Shown here: positions 54,620-64,000 of the stretch, piece after piece
Layout of the letters: each line of letters begins with the position of its first letter
Numbering within the stretch: position 1 is the stretch's first letter
DNA from: Mycoemilia scoparia
Lineage: Eukaryota; Kickxellomycota; Kickxellomycetes; Kickxellales; Kickxellaceae
NCBI GenBank assembly: GCA_027575805.1
Contig: JANBPU010000013.1
Coordinates: 1-64,000, forward strand
Direction of reading: 5' to 3'
Length of the DNA stretch: 64,000 nucleotides
Notes under the pieces: generated by a model
What the model was told of the DNA's origin: nothing
Databases searched by the model: none
The model's input: only the letters and a program-made list of their open reading frames with translations
Program-made: the position numbers and the translations under genes

Positions 54620-57600
54620 ATGGACACGATTGAATTGTTTAACGTGTTCAACGAAGAGAACAGCGAAGACCTGAACATAGATCTTCTGTCAACCAGCAAG
54701 CCAAAAGACAAGCACCAGGAGGTTGCCGCAAAGCGAACGAGCAATGCGACAAGCCAAGCCAAAGATAAAGCTGCCCCAAAGAAGAAGGCTCGCGAAGAAC
54801 AGCCAGAAAAAGGGCCTATTGTTCTTGATTCCTTTGAAGAAGACCTGAGTCGCAAGGTCAAGGCGGGTGGTTTGGATACTAGTGCAGCAGAGGATGGCCA
54901 GATTGTGTTGTCGCACTCAGTTCGGCATCAGGTATCTATTCCTCAGGGATACAACTACATTCCATTATCACAGCACAAATGGCCAGAGAATCCAGCTAGA
55001 GAATACCCATTCGAGCTGGATCCGTTCCAGCGCGACTCGATTGCTTGCATTCAGCGTGAGGAATCTGTCCTGGTTGCTGCACATACTTCAGCTGGTAAGA
55101 CTGTTGTTGCTGAATATGCAATTGCCCAGTCTTTGCGGAATAAGCAGAGAGTCATCTACACCAGTCCGATCAAAGCGCTGTCCAACCAAAAGTACCGCGA
55201 ATTCCTTGAGGAGTTCGGCGATGTCGGGCTGATGACCGGTGATGTTACCATCAATCCCAATGCAAGTTGCTTGGTAATGACCACAGAGATTCTTCGCAGC
55301 ATGCTTTACCACGGATCCGAAGTAATGCGAGAGGTTGCTTGGGTTGTTTTTGACGAGATCCACTACATGCGTGACAAGGAGCGCGGTGTTGTCTGGGAAG
55401 AGACCATCATTCTTATGCCCCATAAGGTGCACCATGTGTTTTTATCTGCAACCATACCAAATGCAATGGAGTTTGCCGAATGGATCACAAAGATTCACGA
55501 GCAGCCCTGCCATATTGTTTATACCGATTTCCGCCCAACCCCCCTGCAACACTATCTATTTCCGGCTGGCGGTGATGGAATATATTTGGTCGTGGACGAG
55601 AAATCTCAATTTAGGGAGGAGAACTTTCAGAAGGCAGTCACGGCGCTTCAAGACGCCCAGGGATCAGCCGCAGACGATGTTTCCGGAATCGGAAAGGGAA
55701 AACAAAAAAAGGGTAAAGTTAATAAGGGCAATTCGAAAAAAGAGCAGAGCGACATATACAAGATTGTGAAGATGATTATGGTCAAGAACTACCACCCCGT
55801 AATTGTTTTTGCTTTCAGTAAGCGTGAGTGTGAAAGTCTCGCCAGACAAATGTCCAAGCTTGATTTCAACGAGGAGAGCGAAAAGGAAATGGTTGCAGAG
55901 GTCTTTCGTAATGCAATCAGTGGTTTGAGCGAGCATGACCAAAAGTTGCCACAAATAGAAAACATACTTCCTCTGCTTAAGCGAGGAATTGGTATTCACC
56001 ACTCTGGATTGCTTCCGATTCTAAAGGAGATCATCGAAATCCTCTTCCAAGAAGGGTTGCTTAAATGTTTGTTTGCAACAGAGACATTCTCGATTGGTCT
56101 CAACATGCCTGCCCGCACAGTCGTGTTTACATCTGTCAGAAAATTTGATGGTAAAGATTTCAGATGGGTAATGTCTGGTGAATATATTCAAATGTCCGGC
56201 AGAGCAGGACGTCGTGGTCTCGATGACAGAGGTGTGGTCATTATGATGCTTGACGAGAAGATGGAGCCAGCTGTTGCCAAGGAAATGGTCAAAGGCCAGC
56301 CTGACACGCTTAACTCTGCATTCCATCTCAAATACTCGATGATACTGAATTTGATGCGAGTGGAAACGCTTACTCCAGAATTCATGCTTGGGCATTCGTT
56401 CCGCCAGTTCCAATCCCACACAAATATCCCCAAGCTTGAGCGGCAGATCGAGATGCTGACACTTGAGCACGATTCAATTAGTATTCCCGACGAGTCCCTG
56501 GTAAAGCAGCTCCACTTGCTAGAAAGCCAGCGTATTATATACGATGCTGATCGTACTAAAGTCATGATACACCCATCCAACTCTTTAAAGTATCTGCAAA
56601 AGGGCCGATTGGTACATATCAAGGCGGCGGGACTCGATTTTGGCTGGGGCGTCATAGTTCAGTTCCAGAAAAAGGTAATTAAAGATGAAAAGGGGCGGAA
56701 AAAAGACAAGAAGGACGATTCAAACCTTCAAGACTCTGACGCTGCCGACAACTACATAGTGGATGTGGTCCTCTTCTGTCGGCGTACAGCAACCAACGAG
56801 GTTGGCCCAGCTTGGTCGACTTCAAATATCAGTGGCTCTGTTAGTCTTAATGTTGTACCCTGTCCACTCAGCTCTCCAAGCGGCGAGGCTATGGTCGTCC
56901 CTGTTCTACTGTCATGCATCACAGACATGTCAAGCCTTCTTGCCCGTATACCATCCAACCTCTCTGGATCAGCAATGGTCAAGTACATGCACAAATGTAT
57001 AGCATCTTCAGCAAAGAACTATGAAAATGGCCCACCACGGCTAGATCCAGTCAACAACATGGGAATAAAGGACGAGACATTCCTCAAGATAGCGAAAAAG
57101 CTAGAGCTGCTAGAGGCAAAGATCAAGGAAAACCCAATATCGACATCTGCAGACCGGTCGAGCCTTTTAGAATCTTACGAGCGCAAGGCAGATCTGGAGC
57201 AAAAGGTCAAGGAGTTGAAGCGAAGCATACACACAAACCAATCAGTCTTACAGCTGGATGAACTAAAATGCCGCAAGCGTGTACTGCGCCGCCTGGGTTA
57301 TATAACAGCGTCTGATGTCGTTGAAATGAAGGGCAGAGTAGCCTGTGAGATATCTGCTGGCGACGAGCTCCTGCTAACAGAGCTGATGTTTAACGGCGTG
57401 TTCAACGACCTGACGCCAGACCAGGTTGCTTCGCTCCTTTCATGCTTTGTGTTCCAAGAAAAATTATCAGATGAGCCACCACGCCTTAAACAGGAGCTTG
57501 ATACGCCCTTGCGGGTCATGCAGGATCTAGCTCGCAGAATTGCACAAATAAGCCAAGAATGCAAACTTTCTGTGAATGAGGACGAGTATGTTAGTCAGTT

Positions 57601-57844
57601 CCGACCCGACATTATGGATGTTGTATATGCATGGTCCCAAGGCGCCACCTTCAGTCAGATCTGCAAGATGACTGAGGTCTTTGAGGGAAGTCTTATCAGG
57701 GCATTCCGAAGGCTCGAGGAACTGCTGAGGCAGATGTGTATGGCAGCAAAGGCCATTGGCAATGTTGAGCTTGAAAACAAGTTTGCTGATGCTGTTGTCA
57801 AAATCAAACGAGACATTATCTTCGCTGCGAGTTTGTACCTCTAA
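54620..57844 (+). CDS. MTR4: Exosome-associated RNA helicase Mtr4
   Basis: 1074 residues in one exon; the ATG at 54620 is the first Met that gives a typical Mtr4 start. A charged 120-residue N-terminus precedes the helicase. Walker A is A-H-T-S-A-G-K-T near residue 155 and the DEIH box near residue 245, then S-A-T-I-P-N. Helicase motif VI reads [10 protein letters not shown]. The arch/KOW insertion follows (F-G-W-G-V-I-V near 670), and the DSHCT domain fills the C-terminus (W-S-Q-G-A-T-F...). It unwinds structured RNA and feeds it to the nuclear exosome in the TRAMP complex. The arch makes it Mtr4 rather than Brr2-type; Ski2 is the closest alternative. Confidence 0.95.
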   Translation: MDTIELFNVFNEENSEDLNIDLLSTSKPKDKHQEVAAKRTSNATSQAKDKAAPKKKAREEQPEKGPIVLDSFEEDLSRKVKAGGLDTSAAEDGQIVLSHSVRHQVSIPQGYNYIPLSQHKWPENPAREYPFELDPFQRDSIACIQREESVLVAAHTSAGKTVVAEYAIAQSLRNKQRVIYTSPIKALSNQKYREFLEEFGDVGLMTGDVTINPNASCLVMTTEILRSMLYHGSEVMREVAWVVFDEIHYMRDKERGVVWEETIILMPHKVHHVFLSATIPNAMEFAEWITKIHEQPCHIVYTDFRPTPLQHYLFPAGGDGIYLVVDEKSQFREENFQKAVTALQDAQGSAADDVSGIGKGKQKKGKVNKGNSKKEQSDIYKIVKMIMVKNYHPVIVFAFSKRECESLARQMSKLDFNEESEKEMVAEVFRNAISGLSEHDQKLPQIENILPLLKRGIGIHHSGLLPILKEIIEILFQEGLLKCLFATETFSIGLNMPARTVVFTSVRKFDGKDFRWVMSGEYIQMSGRAGRRGLDDRGVVIMMLDEKMEPAVAKEMVKGQPDTLNSAFHLKYSMILNLMRVETLTPEFMLGHSFRQFQSHTNIPKLERQIEMLTLEHDSISIPDESLVKQLHLLESQRIIYDADRTKVMIHPSNSLKYLQKGRLVHIKAAGLDFGWGVIVQFQKKVIKDEKGRKKDKKDDSNLQDSDAADNYIVDVVLFCRRTATNEVGPAWSTSNISGSVSLNVVPCPLSSPSGEAMVVPVLLSCITDMSSLLARIPSNLSGSAMVKYMHKCIASSAKNYENGPPRLDPVNNMGIKDETFLKIAKKLELLEAKIKENPISTSADRSSLLESYERKADLEQKVKELKRSIHTNQSVLQLDELKCRKRVLRRLGYITASDVVEMKGRVACEISAGDELLLTELMFNGVFNDLTPDQVASLLSCFVFQEKLSDEPPRLKQELDTPLRVMQDLARRIAQISQECKLSVNEDEYVSQFRPDIMDVVYAWSQGATFSQICKMTEVFEGSLIRAFRRLEELLRQMCMAAKAIGNVELENKFADAVVKIKRDIIFAASLYL

Positions 57845-58374
57845 TTTTTACTTTTCTTCATTGTTAATGTTAAAGCTGTGGAAAATAAACAAAAATATCG
57901 CACTACATGGTATTACAAGTGGTACACAAGGGTTAGTAGGAAAGACATTCAGAAGCCCTGATGCGCCTATAGCGATGGCTGTGTGAAAATTTTCCACCAG
58001 CACCAATATCATCATGCTCCGATGTCTTGAATAGGTGTCTGGCCAGATTTCACACAGAAGCCATAACCTGTTCGTCCAGAAGCAAATAAGCATGGGCTGT
58101 GCATTCCGTTCTCACAGCTGATATGGCCCTGGCCATTTAGGTACATGGATTACAAAGCGCCATTGCTGCAAGTGCGGATCTCCCCTCGAGCAAGAAATCA
58201 CAGATGCTTGAAACACACAGATGGCCACAACCTGTTGTTGTCCACCTGCTTGCATTTTGTCCTAATGGAATCAATTTCTTTGTCCTAAAGTTGCTTAAAA
58301 TCCCTTGGCTTTCTTTACAATGGGTCGCTGCTTCTTTCAATCTTTCTGGGAATTTATTATTATTTTATATTGAT
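57845..58374. other. Intergenic, no gene seen
   Basis: 530 bases between MTR4 and an F-box gene. An open frame reaches upstream of 58375 with no ATG that improves the protein start. No RNA gene or repeat seen. Confidence 0.35.
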
Positions 58375-60078
58375 ATGGCTTCGCACATTAGTATCCCGAT
58401 AAGAAAGGCAGCGACAATTCCCTCCGAACTTCAGCACGCCATTTGCAAACAACTGTATGATTATAAAGACACAAGGACTCTCAGGCAGTTATCTGAGGTG
58501 TCTCAGTCATGGCACACAGTGGCATTGGAATACCGCTGGCGTGATTTGCATATAAAAAGTAGAAGGGATTTGGAAAGGGTCATGAAAATCCATAAACGCC
58601 ATGAGGCCAAGGTTCGGTCAATGACTTTAGATATCAACAGCTCTACAGCATATGGATTCATTGGCACAAACCAAACAACTGAAGATATAGTCAGAATTAT
58701 TGTCCATGGGTGGTCTAATCTGAGGGAGCTGACCGTCATATACGATGGGAATGTTATATGGAGCCACATCTGCTATGCAGCTGCAATGTATCTACCACGG
58801 CTCACATCAGCAAAACTATGCTGGGAAGACATTGACTCTGACGTTTTGGTCGCATGGTTCTTAACCAACGCCCCCAAAGTAAGGCATCTCCAGATTTCAT
58901 CGCCCCGTCGCCAAAATATGAGGCAGATCCTGGGAAGGCCCAAGCTTGACATTGTATCCGATCTTCTCAAAAAGCATCCCGATCACTTTGTCGATCTGTG
59001 TTTGAGTGGAAGCATAATAGTTCCGCCACTCCTAATTTGCCTTGGAAACGGTAGGTCGCTCACCATCCTTCGGCTAGAGATTCTAAAAATAACCCACTGG
59101 ATAAAAGTGTTCGAGCACTCGTTTTACCCACTGTTCCCGCATCTTTTGTCCTTTCAAATTGACAGATTCATCATTGAGCGGTCAGAAACACAGCCTCAGG
59201 ACATAACCATCAATGGTAGAAACTTTCCTAAACTAACGCACCTATTGATTGGAGAAGCAGTATTCGTCCCTGACTGGGAATTGAGACACATATCGCTGAC
59301 GCACTACACTGGACGACTTTTGGATGATGAATACGAACAATCAATGAAAAACATGGGGCTGACGACTCCCTGGAAAGCAGGATTCGACCCTGGGTACGCT
59401 GTATTGCTAGCCCCGGTGTTTGACCAGCCATGGACCAAGCTGGAAAGCCTAGAGCTAGAAATCATGACTGATATTGATGCCAAGCGTATCGTGAAGGGAT
59501 GTCCCCTACTCTCCAAACTTAAAGTGAATAACCGAGACGTTGATATCTTTCCCCTTACTATACAGGGCTTCAGAACCATTGTCTATGGCCTAAGCAAGCT
59601 AGTTACTTTGATCATAGCTGGCGAGGCACGACTTTATGATGTTCCTCCTCTTGATGACTTGATGATACAAAGCTGCGTGACATTAAATCCCAAAACCCTG
59701 CGGTTCAAGGTGGTCCCATGGTCTTGCAGCCGTCTTCAGCACCTTGACATACAATACTGCGAAATAAGCAAGTATGCCTTGAAGGATTTACTTACCTGGC
59801 TTCCAGAGCTCAGAGTACTAAGGATCAATGTGTTCTTGAATGGCAGCAAGGAGTTTATCAAGTCCATCCACAGACATAGGAACCTTCACTCAATTCGGGT
59901 TTATGATCGCAACTATGGATCAATGAGAAGGCCCAACGACCCTTGTGATTACGAATCATTCACGATGTTGATAGGCAGACTCCCCCGGTTGAAGAGATTC
60001 GGATCCCCAGGCATACCAATACCAGCTTACAAGCTTCGTAAAAAGGACTTTCCCCACATCGACTTCAATTACAAGTAA
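58375..60078 (+). CDS. F-box protein with leucine-rich-like repeats
   Basis: 567 residues in one exon, starting at the ATG at 58375. The F-box is near residues 15-55: I-P-S-E-L-Q-H-A-I-C-K-Q-L, then L-R-Q-L-S-E-V-S-Q-S-W-H-T-V-A. The remainder alternates Leu-rich segments spaced 25-35 residues apart (L-R-E-L-T-V, L-E-S-L-E-L-E, L-R-V-L-R-I), which suggests an irregular LRR solenoid. Such proteins act as SCF ubiquitin-ligase receptors. No substrate can be proposed. Early-diverging fungi often have large families of these. The ending is clean, followed by a convergent RTF2 gene. Confidence 0.75.
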   Translation: MASHISIPIRKAATIPSELQHAICKQLYDYKDTRTLRQLSEVSQSWHTVALEYRWRDLHIKSRRDLERVMKIHKRHEAKVRSMTLDINSSTAYGFIGTNQTTEDIVRIIVHGWSNLRELTVIYDGNVIWSHICYAAAMYLPRLTSAKLCWEDIDSDVLVAWFLTNAPKVRHLQISSPRRQNMRQILGRPKLDIVSDLLKKHPDHFVDLCLSGSIIVPPLLICLGNGRSLTILRLEILKITHWIKVFEHSFYPLFPHLLSFQIDRFIIERSETQPQDITINGRNFPKLTHLLIGEAVFVPDWELRHISLTHYTGRLLDDEYEQSMKNMGLTTPWKAGFDPGYAVLLAPVFDQPWTKLESLELEIMTDIDAKRIVKGCPLLSKLKVNNRDVDIFPLTIQGFRTIVYGLSKLVTLIIAGEARLYDVPPLDDLMIQSCVTLNPKTLRFKVVPWSCSRLQHLDIQYCEISKYALKDLLTWLPELRVLRINVFLNGSKEFIKSIHRHRNLHSIRVYDRNYGSMRRPNDPCDYESFTMLIGRLPRLKRFGSPGIPIPAYKLRKKDFPHIDFNYK

Positions 60079-60164
60079 ATCACACATCGTTATGTAATTA
60101 TAGCAATAACCAATACTCTTATCTCGACATTTGCATTTTTCTACTCATGTATACATTCAAAAGC

Positions 60165-60185
60165 AATAATAATAATAATAATAAT
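60165..60185. repeat. AAT microsatellite
   Basis: Seven AAT units in the 127-base spacer between two convergent genes. Confidence 0.8.
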
Positions 60186-60205
60186 GACTATAAACAGCTG
60201 ATACA

Positions 60206-61262
60206 CTATGCATATCGGTTAAACGTGTTTTTGCAAATAAAGTTTGAATCGTTAGTTGCTGGTGCTGATTTATCAATAAATATTCCTTTTATGGCAGCAT
60301 TTCCATCTAAGGCACTGTTTTTCGTAGAATATTTCTCGAGTATGCGGCTCACACTCGTGCCATTGATCTTGACACTCGAATTGGGCTTTTCCTTTTTGAT
60401 GCGCTTGTTAGAATCTTCCTTGTCTTTTGGCGGCGGTGATGACTTCTTTCCATCACTGTCACTTTTTTCATTGGAATGAGACGACTTTTTTCGCTTGCTG
60501 CTTTTCTTCTGGGCCTTCCAGGTATCGATTAGCGACTTTTGCTTTTCTGGAAGTGGATTGATCGGCACGATTTCAGACTGCGTGAACTTCTCGTTACACT
60601 ACCAAGAGAAAGTGAATGGCAAGAAAAAACATTTAGCTTGGGCACTAGTAAATTGAAGGCAAGCATAATAACAATGTTGAAATAGTTGCTGAACTTACCA
60701 CAGGGCATTCCGTAGATTTGAGCTCAGCCAGGGCCTTCTCCAAAAAGACGCAGCCGCATGACCACAAGAATACAAATGGATACCTTCCATTCATCTCCCT
60801 CATTGTTAATGGGCAGATAAATTGTGTGGGCATTTCTATATCATGTTGTATATTCGGCTTTTTGTCGGCCTCATTACTCGCTATCCTTGTCAGCTTTAGC
60901 GTCTTGACATCCTATTTAAATTGTGGGTGATCCTTTGTTATATTTATACCCGGATATACAAAGCATCCTTTTAAAAAATACTAGCTCAGTTTATTGCTTA
61001 CCTTTAATGACTTTAAATATGGGCATATTGTGTCTGCATCCCCATATGCGTTCTTTCTATCTAGGAGGAATTCTAGTATCGACTCGCGGTTATACAGCTT
61101 ACCGCCATGATCAGCAACTATCGGTTCCTTTAGAGGTTGTTTGGATAGTGCGCAGTAGAACCATAGAGTTATTGTTTGTATGCGCTGGTCTGCCTTCTCT
61201 TCCTTTGTCTTTTCTTTCACTAGTTCACGACGAAGAGGGATGCTTCCGCCATCATTTCCCAT
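60206..61262 (-). CDS. RTF2: Replication termination factor 2 (RTF2-type RING)
   Basis: Exons 61262-61002, 60911-60699 and 60598-60206 give 288 residues. It starts M-G-N-D-G-G-S-I-P-x-R-R-E-L-V-K, the family's typical opening. A first Cys/His module (W-F-Y-C-A-L-S...P-I-V-A-D) is followed by the C2HC2-like RING (F-I-C-P-L-T...S-C-G-C-V...C-P-V-C). Then come the P-I-N-P and Lys-rich tail. In fission yeast Rtf2 stabilises stalled forks and influences splicing. It is known to act in the nucleus with PCNA. The splice sites are canonical, and the second intron falls between the two Cys of the last pair. Confidence 0.92.
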
Positions 61263-61605
61263 TGTATATATCAAATGAAAAAATAGATGTTGCTAGCAAA
61301 AGTAGAATAAAGATGACTATTACCAACTATTTGGTATAATATTCTCTAAAATGCGCCAGAACAACCTTTTCAGCATCAGCCTATAAAATGTACGGCTTAT
61401 GGGCCAATTTGCAGGTAGTATGGGGATGTTGGTTTTTTACTTTTGATAGAGAACCAGCCAAATGTGTGATTGATCAACAGTAATCTGATCTGCCTCACCT
61501 AAAAAGTTCAAACGCAACTATAGGAACAACCAGAGTGGCACTATCTTGCTTCGTTTTTCAAAGTGCATATTTATATGGTGCAATTATAGTCACTATTTAA
61601 TTTGA
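61263..61605. promoter_or_regulatory. Divergent promoter region
   Basis: 343 bases shared by RTF2 (minus) and the PPR-like gene (plus). It is AT-rich and I see no distinct element in it. Confidence 0.35.
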
Positions 61606-64000
61606 ATGAAGCTAGGGACAAGGCTTAATGCCGCTTCCCTACCTTTCAGCATTTGCAGCTACCATCAATACCATAGAATATGCATCGCACTCCACCAGTT
61701 CCCACCAATCCGCCGGCGTTTTGGTACAATTTCCCCCATTTTGGAGACCGAATTTGAAGACACACAAACCAGCATACCAGAAAAACACACAAAAGGTGAA
61801 GGGATTGTACAGCGGCGACATGTACCGGCGGGATCAATTAAAACGTCTCTCCCAATACAACTTAGACCACCAGGATCCCGCGAGAACGAGCCTTTCTATT
61901 TGATCAAACATAATCCATGGAGAGAAATATACAACACTATCGATGTAAATGATGCTAATTTTGTAGTTGACTGTGGCGAGTTTTTTTGTATGCTTAGATT
62001 GGCATCGCAAATAAATACAAGCAACAGTTCATACTGGCTACATTTCCTGCGATGGTGGCCCACTAAATTTCAAGGATCAGATGATACATCTGAGGAGTCG
62101 TTATTTAAAACAAGCAGTGTATCAGATACACATAGCGGCAACCGCAAATACGAAGAGTTGCTGAGCCATCATAGATCTACAGCATGGGCTCACTTGTCTT
62201 GTTTGAAAGTAATAAACGAATTGCGAGATGGTCGGCATCGAGAGCTAGTTTATACCGATAAAACCCCAAGCTGGAAGTCCGACTATCTGAAGCTATGCAA
62301 ATCTTTGGTGCTAAAAGGGTACCACACGCATAACCCGGCTCTGGCTCTAAATGCATATATTGGAGCTGTTGCCGTAAAAGGACTGATCTCAAGAAATATA
62401 CGGTTGAAATTGTGGCAGAGGTTTGCTTCGGATCACGAGTTACTAAAACGATCTGTTTATTCTGCAATGACCTTTTATGATACTCTTTACCAGAATTTCT
62501 CGAAAAGCACGCATCTTGGAGAGCCGAAAAATAGAATCGCTCGGTTGGGATTAGAGTTTAAGAAATCTCATCAAAACGGTCTCATTGCTATTCTTTTGTC
62601 CTCTAATCATTTGGCCAGCATAAATGGCTCGGCCACCGCCATCGCTAAGATTATTTCTGAAAATAGCCCTGTAGCAACCAGACAAACAAAGCAAAATTAC
62701 AATAATCAACATAGCGAGATAGGCCCCATAGAAAACAAAATCTTTGCCCATCCAGACAATTCCAAGGTTATTTTCGAATCGATCTTGGCGCTGATTCGAA
62801 GTGGTAATATAAAAAGCGCGAAAGGTTTAGCTACTGGCAGCTACATCCTTTTTGGCAAGGATGTAAAAGTATTCAACCTTTTCCTAAGACAATATGCAGA
62901 ATCTAACGATATAGTAGCTATCCGCAACCTCATGACAGAAATGTCGGCGCTTAAAATCCCTCCAGATATTTATACTTGGAACACCATCTTATCCTTTTAC
63001 TGGAAAAACAAAAGACCGCTGTCAGCCAAGACCCTCTTCGCATTAATCATTCACTACTCAGAGATTGATACCCAAAAATCAAACAATCATACTCAACCAT
63101 CTTTTTCCATACTGGCCACAGATTCGCTTTTGGACCATTGGCGCAAGATGCTTGGTGCCAGAAACATTGATAAATATATCGAAAATCTTTTAAATGAATG
63201 GATTAATGATCAAGATGTTAGGCATTTATGGACACCAAATCGTGCCACTATCGCAATCATGCTTAAAGGGTTAGCGGACAAAAACACCAAGGACGAGATT
63301 ATACACCTCACGAAGGTACTCCGAGAGAGGGATACACTAAAAACAAAAATACTGACTGGTCGCCATGAACGCCTTCTCATTAATAGACTATCGTTCCATG
63401 ATACTAACGGGGATTCCCCCTCTACACCCATTTCTAGAAACCTCATGAACCAAGCCTCTCAGCTATATGGACCATTGCATGATTTGTTAAAAACATCACA
63501 GAACCACCATGTAGCCAAAAAGGACATGATTGATAGACGTTCTGAATGGCATACTGCGCTCCGAAACCTCATCAAAAACCACTCTACACATAAGGAAGGA
63601 ATTGATGATCAGACACACGACATTTTAGCGATAATACACACCGCACTGGATGCTATGAGATGCGAGGGTACTTGGCCGACTCATGCAACCTACGTCCTAC
63701 TGCTGAATAATCTTATCAACATAGATGACTACACTTCGGCATTTGCATTGGTTGAGACTATGATTGCTACAGACAAGCTGTTACTGGACAATTGGACAAT
63801 CACGGCTATTATTAAAGGCTTATCACAGCAGGGCCCCCTTGCTCTTGAGCTACTTGGAAACGTGGCCTCTCAGAATGCTCTCGATTCTACCATTACACCA
63901 AGTCACCAGATGCTCCTAGCCACACTAAAAACCAATGCATTGCAAAATAGCCTCAAAAAAGTATGTAATACTGTTGAGATCCTTGCTGAAAAATTTGGAA
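61606..64000 (+). CDS. PPR-like mitochondrial protein, partial at the window edge
   Basis: From the ATG at 61606 the frame stays open for 798 codons to the end of the window, with no stop. The first 45 residues are basic, hydroxylated and free of acids, which fits a mitochondrial presequence. Helical pairs of PPR type appear: 'PPDIYTWNTILSFYWKNK' near residue 455, and later 'THATYVLLLNNLINIDD' and 'NWTITAIIKGLSQQG', spaced about 35 residues. The fold is mostly alpha-helical. PPR proteins bind organellar RNA for processing or translation. The assignment is moderate because only a few repeats are clear. A shorter open frame at 61628-61903 in another phase is a shadow. Confidence 0.7.
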   Translation, partial: MKLGTRLNAASLPFSICSYHQYHRICIALHQFPPIRRRFGTISPILETEFEDTQTSIPEKHTKGEGIVQRRHVPAGSIKTSLPIQLRPPGSRENEPFYLIKHNPWREIYNTIDVNDANFVVDCGEFFCMLRLASQINTSNSSYWLHFLRWWPTKFQGSDDTSEESLFKTSSVSDTHSGNRKYEELLSHHRSTAWAHLSCLKVINELRDGRHRELVYTDKTPSWKSDYLKLCKSLVLKGYHTHNPALALNAYIGAVAVKGLISRNIRLKLWQRFASDHELLKRSVYSAMTFYDTLYQNFSKSTHLGEPKNRIARLGLEFKKSHQNGLIAILLSSNHLASINGSATAIAKIISENSPVATRQTKQNYNNQHSEIGPIENKIFAHPDNSKVIFESILALIRSGNIKSAKGLATGSYILFGKDVKVFNLFLRQYAESNDIVAIRNLMTEMSALKIPPDIYTWNTILSFYWKNKRPLSAKTLFALIIHYSEIDTQKSNNHTQPSFSILATDSLLDHWRKMLGARNIDKYIENLLNEWINDQDVRHLWTPNRATIAIMLKGLADKNTKDEIIHLTKVLRERDTLKTKILTGRHERLLINRLSFHDTNGDSPSTPISRNLMNQASQLYGPLHDLLKTSQNHHVAKKDMIDRRSEWHTALRNLIKNHSTHKEGIDDQTHDILAIIHTALDAMRCEGTWPTHATYVLLLNNLINIDDYTSAFALVETMIATDKLLLDNWTITAIIKGLSQQGPLALELLGNVASQNALDSTITPSHQMLLATLKTNALQNSLKKVCNTVEILAEKFG

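Overview
The window is nuclear DNA of a filamentous or early-diverging fungus. Genes are compact and eukaryotic. They carry introns of about 50-220 bases with GTAAGT-type donors and no operons, and both strands are used. The set (MTR4, DBR1, DPM3, CDC50, OPT and MRP-type ABC transporters, F-box proteins) is ordinary for fungi. A MYSM1-like SWIRM-MPN histone deubiquitinase, which I would not expect in Dikarya, and the overall style suggest Zoopagomycota such as Kickxellales. That placement is inference. I saw no tRNA, rRNA or CRISPR.

Bases 1 to about 10,381 are a nested transposon block that can be read layer by layer from target-site duplications. A chromodomain Ty3/gypsy element (gypsy 2, 6142-10381, running off the left edge through a LINE) was hit in its reverse transcriptase by a LINE with a poly(A) end at 6135-6141. 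The LINE received two LTR insertions: solo LTR A at 208-612 and solo LTR B at 728-5611. A second chromodomain element (gypsy 1, 871-5445, identical 154-base LTRs, TSD AGTTT) sits inside LTR B. Solo LTR C (4040-4563, TSD GCTAG) sits inside its integrase. The 3' LTR of gypsy 2 holds a further minus-strand solo LTR D. Nearly all in-frame stops in both gypsy elements can be explained by C-to-T or G-to-A transitions.

From 10.5 kb to the right edge the DNA is gene-rich. In order: TMEM184/OST-alpha-like protein (-), F-box/WD40 protein (-), GILT-like protein (+), OPT transporter (+), DPM3 (+), alpha/beta hydrolase (+), MYSM1-like SWIRM-MPN protein (-), DBR1 (+), REEP/HVA22 protein (-), a secreted protein (+), adenylate kinase (+), a RAD57-like RAD51 paralogue (+), a DH-domain RhoGEF (+), 2-hydroxyacid oxidase (+), CDC50 (-), ArfGAP2/3-GLO3 (-), MRP-type ABC transporter (+), a secreted protein of unknown function (-), MTR4 (+), an F-box protein (+), RTF2 (-) and a long PPR-like mitochondrial protein that is still open at base 64,000. 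Exon joins were worked out by reading splice sites and frame. Most gave totals divisible by three and restored conserved motifs.

Several genes act in the endomembrane system: DPM3 (ER mannosyl donor), CDC50 (flippase partner), GLO3-type ArfGAP (COPI), REEP (ER shaping), GILT, ABCC and OPT. Another group acts in RNA and genome maintenance: MTR4, DBR1, RTF2, RAD57-like and MYSM1-like. They are neighbours by chance rather than a cluster.

A short MITE-like family of about 95-130 bases, flanked by CATATG or CAAATG, is scattered through introns and intergenic DNA in at least ten copies. Two of the sites are head-to-tail pairs that share the flanking hexamer.
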